A DNA stretch of 64,000 bases from an uncultured Bacilli bacterium (GTDB taxonomy: Bacteria > Bacillota_I > Bacilli_A > RF39 > UBA660). A program made the translations under genes and the position numbers. The stretch lies in NCBI GenBank assembly GCA_944332475.1, contig CALVKA010000001.1, positions 124,001-188,000 of the forward strand, read 5' to 3'. Positions 24,924-33,592 of the stretch are shown one piece after another. Positions within the stretch are counted from its first letter, which is position 1. Each line of letters opens with the position of its first letter. Below the pieces are notes generated by a model. That model ran no database searches. It saw nothing but the letters and a program-made list of their open reading frames with translations, and was not told the origin of the DNA.

Positions 24924-26144
24924 GTGAAGAATGTTGCAATTATTGGTGCTGGTGCTAGTGGGCTTGTGTGTAGTATTACTGCTGCTTGTCGTGATGTTCG
25001 AGTGGTATTGTTTGATAAGAATTCTTTTGCTGGCAAAAAGCTTTTAGCAACAGGAAATGGTCGTTGTAATTATTGGAATAGTGATCAGAGTTTGTCTCAT
25101 TATCATAGTAGTGAAGAGGATTTATTACCTAATATTATCACGAAGTCTTTAGAGAATGAAGTGTTAGATTTTTTTGATTTGTTGGGTGTTGTTCCACTGA
25201 TTAAAAATGGTTATTATTACCCTTATTCTAATCAAGCTAGTAGTATTCGGGACTTGTTAGAGAAAGAAGCGCTAAGACGTGATGTCGTTTTTGCTTTTGA
25301 TACTGAGGTTTTGGATGTTGTTTTAGAAGAGGGAAAGTTTGTTATTGTTGAAAGGGATGGGAGAGAATATTTTGATGATTTAGTGATTGCGACTGGTTCT
25401 AAGGCAAGTCCTAAGACCGGTTCTACTGGATTTGGGTATCAGATTGCAGAGAAGTTTCATCATCCTATTGTTCCTGTTAGACCTTCTTTAGTTCAATTAC
25501 AATGTCATGGTTCGTTTTTGAAGAATTGGGCTGGTGTTCGTTGTCAGTGCTTGGTTTCTTTATTTCAAGATGATGTTTTTCTTTCTTCTCAGGAAGGAGA
25601 AATCCAACTTACTGATTATGGGGTTAGTGGTATTTGTGTTTTTAATTTGAGCCGCTATGCTTCTATTGGATTGTCACAGGGTAAAAAGATTTCCTTAAAA
25701 GTTAATTTTTTGCCGTTTTTAGATATGAATATTTTAGATTGGTTAACTAGTCGTGGAGAACAGCTATCCGATTATTCTATGGATCTGTTTTTAGAGGGAG
25801 TTTTACCATCTAAATTGATTTCTGTCATTTTATCCTGTTGTGGTATTTCTTCTAAAGCTGTGTTTACTTCGCTTTCTTTAGAGGAAAAAAAGAAACTTTC
25901 TTTGATGCTTGTTTCTTTTCCGTTAGAAGTCTCTGGTACGAAAGATTTTTCTTCTAGTCAAGTGTGTAGTGGTGGTGTTGCGTTATCCAGTGTTAGTTCT
26001 GATTTAGAGTCTAAGATAGTACCACGCTTATATTTTACTGGTGAAGTGTTAGATGTTGATGGGGACTGCGGTGGTTATAATTTAGGTTTTAGTTGGATGT
26101 CTGGAATATTGGTAGGAAAAAAAATAAGAGGTGATCTTTCATGA
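24924..26144 (+). CDS. BaiN/HI0933-type FAD-dependent oxidoreductase
   Basis: This 406-residue flavoprotein has an N-terminal FAD-binding GxGxxG (IIGAGASGL). The HI0933 family pattern KKLLATGNGRCNYWN follows, and the C-terminal FAD motif reads LYFTGEVLDVDGDCGGYNLGFSWMSG. The physiological substrate is unknown; relatives are annotated as aminoacetone oxidases or bile-acid reductases without general proof. GTG 24924 is favoured over GTG 24915 because AGAGG then lies at normal spacing. It overlaps the next gene by four bases (ATGA). Confidence 0.88.
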   Translation: MKNVAIIGAGASGLVCSITAACRDVRVVLFDKNSFAGKKLLATGNGRCNYWNSDQSLSHYHSSEEDLLPNIITKSLENEVLDFFDLLGVVPLIKNGYYYPYSNQASSIRDLLEKEALRRDVVFAFDTEVLDVVLEEGKFVIVERDGREYFDDLVIATGSKASPKTGSTGFGYQIAEKFHHPIVPVRPSLVQLQCHGSFLKNWAGVRCQCLVSLFQDDVFLSSQEGEIQLTDYGVSGICVFNLSRYASIGLSQGKKISLKVNFLPFLDMNILDWLTSRGEQLSDYSMDLFLEGVLPSKLISVILSCCGISSKAVFTSLSLEEKKKLSLMLVSFPLEVSGTKDFSSSQVCSGGVALSSVSSDLESKIVPRLYFTGEVLDVDGDCGGYNLGFSWMSGILVGKKIRGDLS

Positions 26145-27727
26145 TTCGTGTTCGGCAGGTAAAAGTTGGTTTGGATGAAGATACTTTAAAGGGAGCTATT
26201 GCGAAAAAGTTGGGTATTTTAGAATCTGATATTTTAGATATGAAGATTCAAAAGAAGTCTTTGGATGCTAGAAAAAAAGAAGATATTCATTATGTATATG
26301 AGGTTGATGTGAAGGTAAAGAATGAACGTTCTATTTTAAAATCTCATCATAAGGATATTTTGCTTACTCCAAGAGAAGAATATCATTTTCCTAAGATGGG
26401 AAAAGAGGTGCTTTCTTCTCGACCTGTTGTGGTAGGGAGTGGTCCGGCGGGATTGTTTTGTGCTTATTTATTGGCGGAGCATGGATATCGTCCTTTGATT
26501 TTGGAACGTGGGGAAAAGATGGAAGAAAGGGTGCAGAGTGTTTCTAAATTCTTTGAAGAAGGTATTTTAAATCCTAATTCTAATGTACAGTTTGGAGAAG
26601 GTGGAGCTGGTACTTTTTCAGATGGTAAATTAAATACTATGGTCAAAGACAAAATGTTTCGTGGTAAGAAAGTGTTTTCTATTTTTGTTGAACATGGTGC
26701 CCCTAAAGAAATTATGTATTTACAAAAACCACATATTGGAACGGATTTACTTTGTGATATTGTTAAAAATATTCGTCATTCTATTATTCAAATGGGTGGA
26801 GAATTTCGTTATTCTACTTGTCTTACAGATATTAAGACTCGACATAATCAAATTGTAGGAGTTGAGATCAATCATCAAGAGGTGATTTCCTGTTCTGTTG
26901 TGGTGTTAGCGATTGGTCATAGTGCAAGAGATACGTTTTCTATGTTATATGATAGAGGGGTTTCGATGGTTGGAAAACCTTTTGCAGTAGGTGTTCGTAT
27001 TCAACATCCTCAACAGATGATTCAACTTAGCCAGTTCGCCACTTTAGATAAAAGACTTCCAGTTGCGGATTACAAACTAACTTATACGACAAAATCTGGT
27101 CGAGGGGTTTATTCTTTTTGTATGTGCCCTGGAGGTTATGTTGTCAATGCATCAAGCGAAGAGGGAAGACTTGTGGTTAATGGTATGAGTTATCATGCAA
27201 GAGATAGTAAAAATGCGAATAGTGCTTTGGTGGTAACGGTTGGTCCGGAGGACTTTGGGCATCATTCATTAGATGGTATGAAGTTTCAACAAATGTTAGA
27301 GGAGAAAGCTTATCTATATGGAAATGGTTCTATTCCTGTACAGCTATATGATGATTTTTGTCATGGTATTTTTTCTACTTCTTTTGGGGAGGTTTTACCG
27401 GTTATGAAAGGTAGTTATACGTTTAGTGATTTAAATGATATTTTACCAAATTGTGTTTCTTTTGCTATTCAAGAAGCTATGCCGGTATTTGGTAAAAAGA
27501 TTAAAGGTTTTGATCGAGGAGATGCTATTTTAGCCGGGGTTGAAACTAGGACTTCTTCTCCTGTTCGTATCCTTCGTAACGATTTGGGTGAGGCTAATAT
27601 TTTAGGACTTTATCCATGTGGTGAAGGTAGTGGTTATGCTGGTGGTATTACAACTGCTGCGATGGATGGTATCAAAGTAGCGGAATGGATAGCTAGCAAG
27701 TATCATAATTTACAGTCAAATTCGTAG
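26141..27727 (+). CDS. COG2509-type FAD-dependent dehydrogenase
   Basis: The 528 residues form a small N-terminal alpha/beta domain (to about 75) followed by an FAD domain with VVGSGPAGLFCAYLLAEHGYRPLILERG, FGEGGAGTFSDGKL and the C-terminal GLYPCGEGSGYAGGITTAAMDG. This is the uncharacterised COG2509 flavoprotein family common in anaerobic Bacillota. It is translationally coupled to the BaiN-like gene, suggesting a shared redox job that cannot be named. Confidence 0.87.
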   Translation: MIRVRQVKVGLDEDTLKGAIAKKLGILESDILDMKIQKKSLDARKKEDIHYVYEVDVKVKNERSILKSHHKDILLTPREEYHFPKMGKEVLSSRPVVVGSGPAGLFCAYLLAEHGYRPLILERGEKMEERVQSVSKFFEEGILNPNSNVQFGEGGAGTFSDGKLNTMVKDKMFRGKKVFSIFVEHGAPKEIMYLQKPHIGTDLLCDIVKNIRHSIIQMGGEFRYSTCLTDIKTRHNQIVGVEINHQEVISCSVVVLAIGHSARDTFSMLYDRGVSMVGKPFAVGVRIQHPQQMIQLSQFATLDKRLPVADYKLTYTTKSGRGVYSFCMCPGGYVVNASSEEGRLVVNGMSYHARDSKNANSALVVTVGPEDFGHHSLDGMKFQQMLEEKAYLYGNGSIPVQLYDDFCHGIFSTSFGEVLPVMKGSYTFSDLNDILPNCVSFAIQEAMPVFGKKIKGFDRGDAILAGVETRTSSPVRILRNDLGEANILGLYPCGEGSGYAGGITTAAMDGIKVAEWIASKYHNLQSNS

Positions 27728-27750
27728 TTTCTTATAAAACTACTTTTTTT
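27724..27750 (+). terminator. Terminator after the flavoprotein pair
   Basis: GTAGTTT (27724-27730) pairs with AAACTAC (27737-27743), followed by eight T. Confidence 0.8.
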
Positions 27751-27794
27751 TCTGTTTATTTTTTGTATAATTAAAATATGAGGAGTTGAAGAGT

Positions 27795-28724
27795 ATGTAT
27801 GTGCCAGATGATGATAATTATATTGTAGATGGTGAGAATTATGCACCTCCACGTCCACCGAAAGAGGATAATAAGAAAAAGAATAGTAAAACGAAACAAA
27901 TTATTATTTTGATTGTGGTAGCAATTGTATTAGGACTTTTGGTTTATTTTATCAGTAGTTTATTTTTTCATACTGGTAATAATTCTGATGAGCCAAGTGG
28001 GGGACTTTCTACAACGTTAAGTGTTGATGATCCTGAGGTAGAATCTATTTATGAAATGGTTACTTATGGACGTGATACAAATAATCTTAATAAATTTTTA
28101 AGAGAACAATCTGTTATGTTAAGAGATTTTAGTAATTATGAAAAGTATTATTATGCACTATCTCTTCTTCGTTCTAGGGATTTGAATCCTGTAGAAGAAG
28201 AGGGAGAAGAGGTTTCTAATCAGTATACGATTGAGGATGCAGCTATTGATGAAATGATGAAGTCATATTTTGGTGATGATGTTTCTTATTTGAAACAAGG
28301 AACGTTGTCTATTACGTTAGGTCATTCTTTGGAGGAAGGAAATTCTTTGTCTTTAACTTATAACGTTACGGATGAACAGTACGAAGTGACACTTCAAACG
28401 ACAACGCCTGATTCTAGTAGATTGATTCCAGTTGCCTTATATGGTTTAGAGAGTGCTAGTCGTGATGAAGATGGTACGATTACTTTGGTAGAGAGAGTAG
28501 TTTATCTTACTAGTGATGTTGCGAATAACACTGTTGGCTATCAGATTTATCGTGATGCTAGCCACACTATGTTAATTACTAGTCAAGAAAATATTCCTTT
28601 GGAGGAATATCAAAAGAATCCTATTACGATAGAAGATTATATGGATCAAGGAAATATAGTTACTTATCAATTTAGAGAAGATAATGGAGAATATTATTTT
28701 TATCGTAGTACGATTGAACAATAA
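27795..28724 (+). CDS. Membrane-anchored protein of unknown function
   Basis: The 309 residues comprise an acidic, proline-rich cytoplasmic tail, a membrane helix at about 35-58 (after a KKKNSKTKQ stretch) and an extracellular domain of about 240 residues with no recognised family. ATG 27795 is chosen with AGGAG nine bases upstream. A TATAAT at 27766-27771 is the probable -10. It is monocistronic, with terminators on both sides. Confidence 0.8.
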   Translation: MYVPDDDNYIVDGENYAPPRPPKEDNKKKNSKTKQIIILIVVAIVLGLLVYFISSLFFHTGNNSDEPSGGLSTTLSVDDPEVESIYEMVTYGRDTNNLNKFLREQSVMLRDFSNYEKYYYALSLLRSRDLNPVEEEGEEVSNQYTIEDAAIDEMMKSYFGDDVSYLKQGTLSITLGHSLEEGNSLSLTYNVTDEQYEVTLQTTTPDSSRLIPVALYGLESASRDEDGTITLVERVVYLTSDVANNTVGYQIYRDASHTMLITSQENIPLEEYQKNPITIEDYMDQGNIVTYQFREDNGEYYFYRSTIEQ

Positions 28725-28747
28725 CGTCTTAGTAGACGTTATTTTTA
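28720..28747 (+). terminator. Terminator overlapping the end of the preceding gene
   Basis: AATAACGTCT (28720-28729) pairs with AGACGTTATT (28734-28743) around TAGT, with T following. Confidence 0.8.
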
Positions 28748-28821
28748 ATTTGTAGTATAATATGGAAAGGAAGACACTTTCCCTATAGGGAGTTTATAAA
28801 AAGATTAAAGCAGGAGGAATT

Positions 28822-30618
28822 ATGAAACAAGAGAATATTCGCAATTTTTGTATTATTGCTCATATTGATCATGGAAAAAGTACGCTGGCTGATCGTATTT
28901 TAGAAAAGACTGGTGCTATTTCTAAGAGAGAGTTAAAAAGTCAAATGTTGGATTCTATGGATATTGAACGTGAACGTGGAATTACGATTAAGTTGAATGC
29001 TGTTCAACTTGCGTATCAGCACGAGAAAGACGAGTATTTTTTTCATTTGATTGATACTCCTGGTCATGTTGATTTTTCTTATGAAGTTTCGCGTAGTTTG
29101 GCTGCTTGTGAAGGGGCATTACTTGTTGTGGATGCTGCACAAGGTGTCGAAGCACAGACGTTGGCTAATCTATATTTGGCACTTGATAATCATTTGACTG
29201 TTATTCCTGTTGTTAATAAAATTGATTTGCCTAATGCGGATTTACCAAAAGTAACGGAAGAGTTAGAAAATATAGGCTTTGATAAAGAAGATATTATTTT
29301 TACGAGTGCAAAGACAGGCGAGGGAATCGATAGTTTGTTGGAAGCTATTATTAAAAAGATTCCTGCTCCTACAGGTGATGTTCGTAAACCTTTAAAGGCT
29401 TTGATTTTTGATAGTTTGTTTGATGCTTATCGTGGGGTTATTATCAGTATTCGTGTTATGGAAGGCGAAGTTAAAGTTGGAGATATTATACGTATGATGG
29501 AAACTGGAGCTACTTATGATGTTGTTGGACTTTCTATTGATACTCCTAAGGAGAAGGCTATTTCTTCTTTGAAGGCTGGGGAAGTTGGTTATTTATCTGC
29601 ATCTATTAAAAGTATTAGTGATGTAGAAGTTGGAGATACGATTACTTTGGATTCTAATCCTGCCAAGGAGGCATTACCTGGTTATCAGCCAATGAAACCT
29701 ATGGTTTATTGTGGACTTTATCCCATTGAATCTAGTAAGTTTGAAGATTTAAGAGAAGCGTTAGAAAAGCTAAAGTTAAATGATGCTTCTTTGACTTTTG
29801 AACCGGAAACGTCTAAAGCACTTGGATTTGGTTTTCGATGTGGTTTTTTAGGACTTTTACATATGGAAATTATCGAGGAGAGAATTGAACGTGAGTTTTC
29901 GATTGATTTGATTGCTACTTCTCCTTCTGTTGTTTATGAAGTTGTCTTAACGGACGGGTCTAAGGTTATGGTTGATTCTCCAACTAAGATGCCAAAAAGA
30001 GAAGTTGTTTCTAAGACGTTAGAACCTTATGTAAAAACTAGTATTTTTACTCCAAGTGATTATATTGGACCTATTATGGAGCTATGCCAGGATAAACGTG
30101 GTACATTTCTTAATATGGAATACTTAGATCAAACGAGAGTAACGATTCATTATGAATTACCACTTTCTGAAATTGTCTATGATTTTTTTGATAAGTTAAA
30201 GTCCTATACGAAGGGATATGCCTCTTTTGATTATGAAGTCATTGGTTATAAGGAAAGTAATTTGGTTAAGATGGATATTTTATTAAATGGAGAAGTGGTC
30301 GATGCTTTGTCTGTTATTGTTCATAAAGACTTTGCTTACCAAAGGGGGAAAATTGTTGTTGAGAAATTAAAAGAAATTATTCCTAGACAGATGTTTGAAG
30401 TGCCTATTCAGGCGGCAATTGGTACACATGTTATTGCTCGTACTGATATTAAAGCATTACGTAAAAACGTTTTGGCCAAGTGCTACGGAGGAGATGTTTC
30501 TAGAAAGAAGAAATTGTTAGAAAAGCAAAAAGAGGGTAAAAAGAGGATGAAAAGAATTGGTAGTGTAGAAGTTCCGCAGGAAGCGTTCTTGTCTATTCTT
30601 TCGACTAGCGAAAAATAG
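28822..30618 (+). CDS. lepA: Elongation factor 4 (LepA) GTPase
   Basis: This 598-residue translation GTPase has G1 [10 protein letters not shown]2 in RERGITIK, G3 DTPGH and G4 NKID. The LepA-specific C-terminal domain ([27 protein letters not shown]) ends the protein. It acts on ribosomes to correct or delay translocation. Ribosome site AGGAGG. A TATAAT at 28756-28761 is the likely -10. It heads a run of close genes through thymidylate kinase, in which lepA and hemW are near neighbours as in Bacillus. Confidence 0.97.
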   Translation: MKQENIRNFCIIAHIDHGKSTLADRILEKTGAISKRELKSQMLDSMDIERERGITIKLNAVQLAYQHEKDEYFFHLIDTPGHVDFSYEVSRSLAACEGALLVVDAAQGVEAQTLANLYLALDNHLTVIPVVNKIDLPNADLPKVTEELENIGFDKEDIIFTSAKTGEGIDSLLEAIIKKIPAPTGDVRKPLKALIFDSLFDAYRGVIISIRVMEGEVKVGDIIRMMETGATYDVVGLSIDTPKEKAISSLKAGEVGYLSASIKSISDVEVGDTITLDSNPAKEALPGYQPMKPMVYCGLYPIESSKFEDLREALEKLKLNDASLTFEPETSKALGFGFRCGFLGLLHMEIIEERIEREFSIDLIATSPSVVYEVVLTDGSKVMVDSPTKMPKREVVSKTLEPYVKTSIFTPSDYIGPIMELCQDKRGTFLNMEYLDQTRVTIHYELPLSEIVYDFFDKLKSYTKGYASFDYEVIGYKESNLVKMDILLNGEVVDALSVIVHKDFAYQRGKIVVEKLKEIIPRQMFEVPIQAAIGTHVIARTDIKALRKNVLAKCYGGDVSRKKKLLEKQKEGKKRMKRIGSVEVPQEAFLSILSTSEK

Positions 30619-30628
30619 GAGGTTGTTT

Positions 30629-31138
30629 ATGAAAACATATTATGTGAATCAGTCCGATATTATTGCAGAGACGATGAAGGCGGTTAATCAAAAAGAAGAT
30701 CGTAGAATTATTGATCAGAAAGATATTTATCATTTTGAACAGATTGCTGATACTGTTATGAGAAAAGATGGTATTACTTATCTTCAGTATCAGGTTTTTC
30801 CTTATCCATTTGATCAATGTTTTGATATTTGTTATTATGATAATCAGTTTTATTATGTTTTGTTTCCCTGGGTTAGGATGAGAACTTTGGACGAAAAGTT
30901 TACGGATGCGTTACCTGTGGAAGTTCAAGTTTCTTTGCAAAAAAATCAAGAGGAAATTTCTGATATGATGCCATCTCGTGATAAAGAAGAATTGTTACTT
31001 TTACATGATGCTTATACTGATTATTTAGATTTTATTCAGGAGGATATGCAACAGGCATTGTCACAACACGAGGCAAAAGCTAGGATGTTAACTTACCGCA
31101 TTCATATGACTCAAAATCGTAGAGGTACGAGGCAGTAA
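30629..31138 (+). CDS. Hypothetical protein between lepA and hemW
   Basis: The 169-residue soluble protein is acidic, rich in Asp, Gln and Tyr, and lacks signal or membrane segments. An aromatic stretch (YYDNQFYYVLFPWVRM) lies near the middle, and the C-terminal third is helical. I recognise no family. ATG 30629 follows GGAGG at six bases. Only one base separates it from hemW, so it is part of the lepA operon. Confidence 0.75.
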   Translation: MKTYYVNQSDIIAETMKAVNQKEDRRIIDQKDIYHFEQIADTVMRKDGITYLQYQVFPYPFDQCFDICYYDNQFYYVLFPWVRMRTLDEKFTDALPVEVQVSLQKNQEEISDMMPSRDKEELLLLHDAYTDYLDFIQEDMQQALSQHEAKARMLTYRIHMTQNRRGTRQ

Positions 31139-31139
31139 T

Positions 31140-32234
31140 ATGGTAAAGAATTGTTATGTTCATATTCCGTTTTGTAAACAGATTTGTAGTTATTGTGACT
31201 TTTGTAAAGTCTTTTATGATACTGGATATGTATCTTCTTATTTAAATTCTTTGGAACAAGAGATAAAAAAGAATTATAAAGGAGAAGTATTAGATACTCT
31301 TTATATTGGTGGAGGAACTCCTAGTAGTTTGTCATTGGCAGAGTTAGAACGATTGTTTTCTATTTTATCGGTTTTTAAAAGAAGTTCTTCTTGTGAAGTG
31401 ACTATAGAAGCTAATTTTGATAGTATTACGAAAGAAAAATTAAATTTATTTCAATTATTTGGAGTTAACCGTATCAGTTTTGGGTTGGAGACAACACATC
31501 AGTGGATTTTAGATAAGATGGGGAGACAGTTAGATTTGGATGATGTAGTAAATACGATTTCTTATTGTAAAGAGATTGGGCTTTCTAATATTAATGTTGA
31601 TTTGATGTATGCATTTCCAGGTGAGACTGTTGAGGAAGTAGTAGAAGATGTTTCTTTTATTCAATCTTTAGATATTCCTCATATTTCTACTTATTCTCTT
31701 ATTTTAGAAGAACATACAAAGCTTTATTTAGATAAAGTACCTTCTATTTTGGAAGAAGAGGATGCGAAAATGTATGAAGTGATTTGTTCAGAATTATCTA
31801 ATTTTTGCCATTATGAAATTAGTAATTTTGCAAAGGATGGATATTTTTCTTCACATAATCTTTGTTATTGGAGGAATCGGGAATATTATGGTTTTGGTCT
31901 TGGTGCTAGTGGATATTTAGATGACGTTCGTTATTCTAATACACGTAGTATGACACATTATTTACAGGGAAATGTACGTTATGAGGAAGAAAAATTGGGT
32001 CTTCGTGATAAAATGGAATACGAAGTTATATTAAATTTACGAACTAAGTGGGGAATTTCTAAGAGTCAATTTTTTTCTTGTTACCACAAATCATTAAACG
32101 AGGTTTATGATTATTCTTCTTTGGTAAAAGATGGTTATTTAAAAGAAGATGAAGACTTTTTGTTTATACCGGAAGAATATTGGTATCTTAGTAATGAAGT
32201 TATCGTTCGTTTGTTAGAGGAGGAAGTAGTGTGA
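31140..32234 (+). CDS. hemW: Radical SAM heme chaperone HemW
   Basis: This 364-residue radical SAM protein has the cluster motif CKQICSYCDF (CxxxCxxC) after the HIPFC signature. TLYIGGGTPSSL, SFGLETTHQWILDKMGR and NVDLMYAFPGET follow, and a HemN-like C-terminal domain ends it. It lacks the features of true coproporphyrinogen dehydrogenase, so a heme-insertion chaperone role is assigned by family. It overlaps the next gene by four bases. Confidence 0.93.
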   Translation: MVKNCYVHIPFCKQICSYCDFCKVFYDTGYVSSYLNSLEQEIKKNYKGEVLDTLYIGGGTPSSLSLAELERLFSILSVFKRSSSCEVTIEANFDSITKEKLNLFQLFGVNRISFGLETTHQWILDKMGRQLDLDDVVNTISYCKEIGLSNINVDLMYAFPGETVEEVVEDVSFIQSLDIPHISTYSLILEEHTKLYLDKVPSILEEEDAKMYEVICSELSNFCHYEISNFAKDGYFSSHNLCYWRNREYYGFGLGASGYLDDVRYSNTRSMTHYLQGNVRYEEEKLGLRDKMEYEVILNLRTKWGISKSQFFSCYHKSLNEVYDYSSLVKDGYLKEDEDFLFIPEEYWYLSNEVIVRLLEEEVV

Positions 32235-32812
32235 ATAAAGTAGAACAATTTCAAGTAGAGTTAGGATATATTAAGGATGAGACGATTCAAGAGGATTGTC
32301 GTACGATGATAGAGTTATTACCAGATTATTTCTTTGAAGTTCCTGCATCATCAACTGGTAAATATCATCCTAGTTATTCTTTAGGGAAAGGAGGACTTCT
32401 TCGACATACTAAAGTTGCTGTTCGTATTGGTTATGAGTTGTTGCAAGATTCTTGTATTGGGGATAAATATACGTCTTTAGAAAAAGATATTATGTTGATG
32501 GGCCTTTTATTGCATGATGGATTAAAGAGTGGCCTTGATTATTCTAAGTATACAAGGTTTGATCATCCTATTTTGATGGCTAATTATATTATGGAACATA
32601 AAGCAGATTTATTAATGAGTGATGAAGAAATAGAGTTATTATGTTCTGTTGTTCGTACTCATATGGGACCTTGGACAAAAGATTATAATGGAGAAGAAGT
32701 GTTGGAAGCACCTAAGAGTAAGTATCAAAATTTCGTTCATATGTGTGATTATTTAGCGAGCCGTAAATTTTTATTGGTTCCTTTTGATGATAATAACAAT
32801 ATAAGTGTTTAA
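32231..32812 (+). CDS. HD-domain phosphohydrolase-like protein
   Basis: The 193 residues hold an HD fold: His in LLRHTK, the HD pair in LLLHDGL, and a later DH/H pattern (RFDHPILMANYI, VRTHMGPW). The metal-binding residues seem complete. The substrate, perhaps a nucleotide or a phosphate ester, is unknown. It starts at GTG 32231 overlapping hemW and is followed 80 bases later by thymidylate kinase. Confidence 0.8.
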   Translation: MNKVEQFQVELGYIKDETIQEDCRTMIELLPDYFFEVPASSTGKYHPSYSLGKGGLLRHTKVAVRIGYELLQDSCIGDKYTSLEKDIMLMGLLLHDGLKSGLDYSKYTRFDHPILMANYIMEHKADLLMSDEEIELLCSVVRTHMGPWTKDYNGEEVLEAPKSKYQNFVHMCDYLASRKFLLVPFDDNNNISV

Positions 32813-32893
32813 GGAACATTTATTTTTTATTGCTAGTTGTTTTATTTTTTGATATGATAAAGAAGAATAAGAATCGTAGAAAGCGGGGATTTG

Positions 32894-33565
32894 ATGCGAG
32901 GAAAGATTATAGTGATTGAAGGAACGGATTGTTCTGGTAAAGAGACTCAATCTATTTTATTAGAGAAAAGGTTAAAAGAGAAAGGTAAGAAATGTGTACG
33001 TTTTGGGTTTCCTATGTATGATACTCCAACGGGGAAAATTGTAGGAGGACCATATTTAGGTAATCCTGAAATTTCAGCGGGCTTTTTTCCGGAAGGAGCA
33101 GATCAAGTAGATCCTCATATTGCTTCTTTGTATTATGCTGCTGATAGGAAATATAATATGAGTAAAATTTTACCTTATTTGGATGATGGCTATTATGTTA
33201 TTCTAGATCGTTATACTACTTCTAATTTGGCACATCAAGGAAGTAAGATTCATGATAAAGATGAAAGATTTTTGATGTATCAATGGATTGATAAATTGGA
33301 ATATTGGTTACTTAAGTTACCAAAGCCAGACCAAACTATCTTTTTACATATGCCATATCAGTATTCTTTGGAGTTGAAAAAGAATAGAAAACATTTGGAT
33401 GAACATGAACGTTCTTCAGAACATTTGAAAAATGCAGAGGAGAGTTATGTTGAACTTTCTGAACTTTATAATTGGACTCGAATTGAATGTGTTCAAGATG
33501 GTCATATTCGTGATATAGAAGATATTAATCAGGAAATTTTAAACTCTTTAATTGATATAAAATAA
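32894..33565 (+). CDS. tmk: Thymidylate kinase
   Basis: This 223-residue P-loop kinase (EGTDCSGKET) phosphorylates dTMP to dTDP. FPMYDTPTGK holds the substrate-binding region and LDRYTTSNLAHQ the DR(Y/H) motif. It resembles the longer clostridial-type tmk with an insert around GGPYLGNPEISAGFFPEGADQVDP. ATG 32894 is preferred to TTG 32891; the ribosome site GGGG is weak. Ends in a bidirectional terminator. Confidence 0.91.
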   Translation: MRGKIIVIEGTDCSGKETQSILLEKRLKEKGKKCVRFGFPMYDTPTGKIVGGPYLGNPEISAGFFPEGADQVDPHIASLYYAADRKYNMSKILPYLDDGYYVILDRYTTSNLAHQGSKIHDKDERFLMYQWIDKLEYWLLKLPKPDQTIFLHMPYQYSLELKKNRKHLDEHERSSEHLKNAEESYVELSELYNWTRIECVQDGHIRDIEDINQEILNSLIDIK

Positions 33566-33566
33566 A

Positions 33567-33592
33567 AAACCTAACTTTTTGTTAGGTTTATT
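33567..33592. terminator. Bidirectional terminator between tmk and pilB
   Basis: AAACCTAAC (33567-33575) pairs with GTTAGGTTT (33581-33589) around a T5 loop, with T or A runs on both sides. Confidence 0.8.
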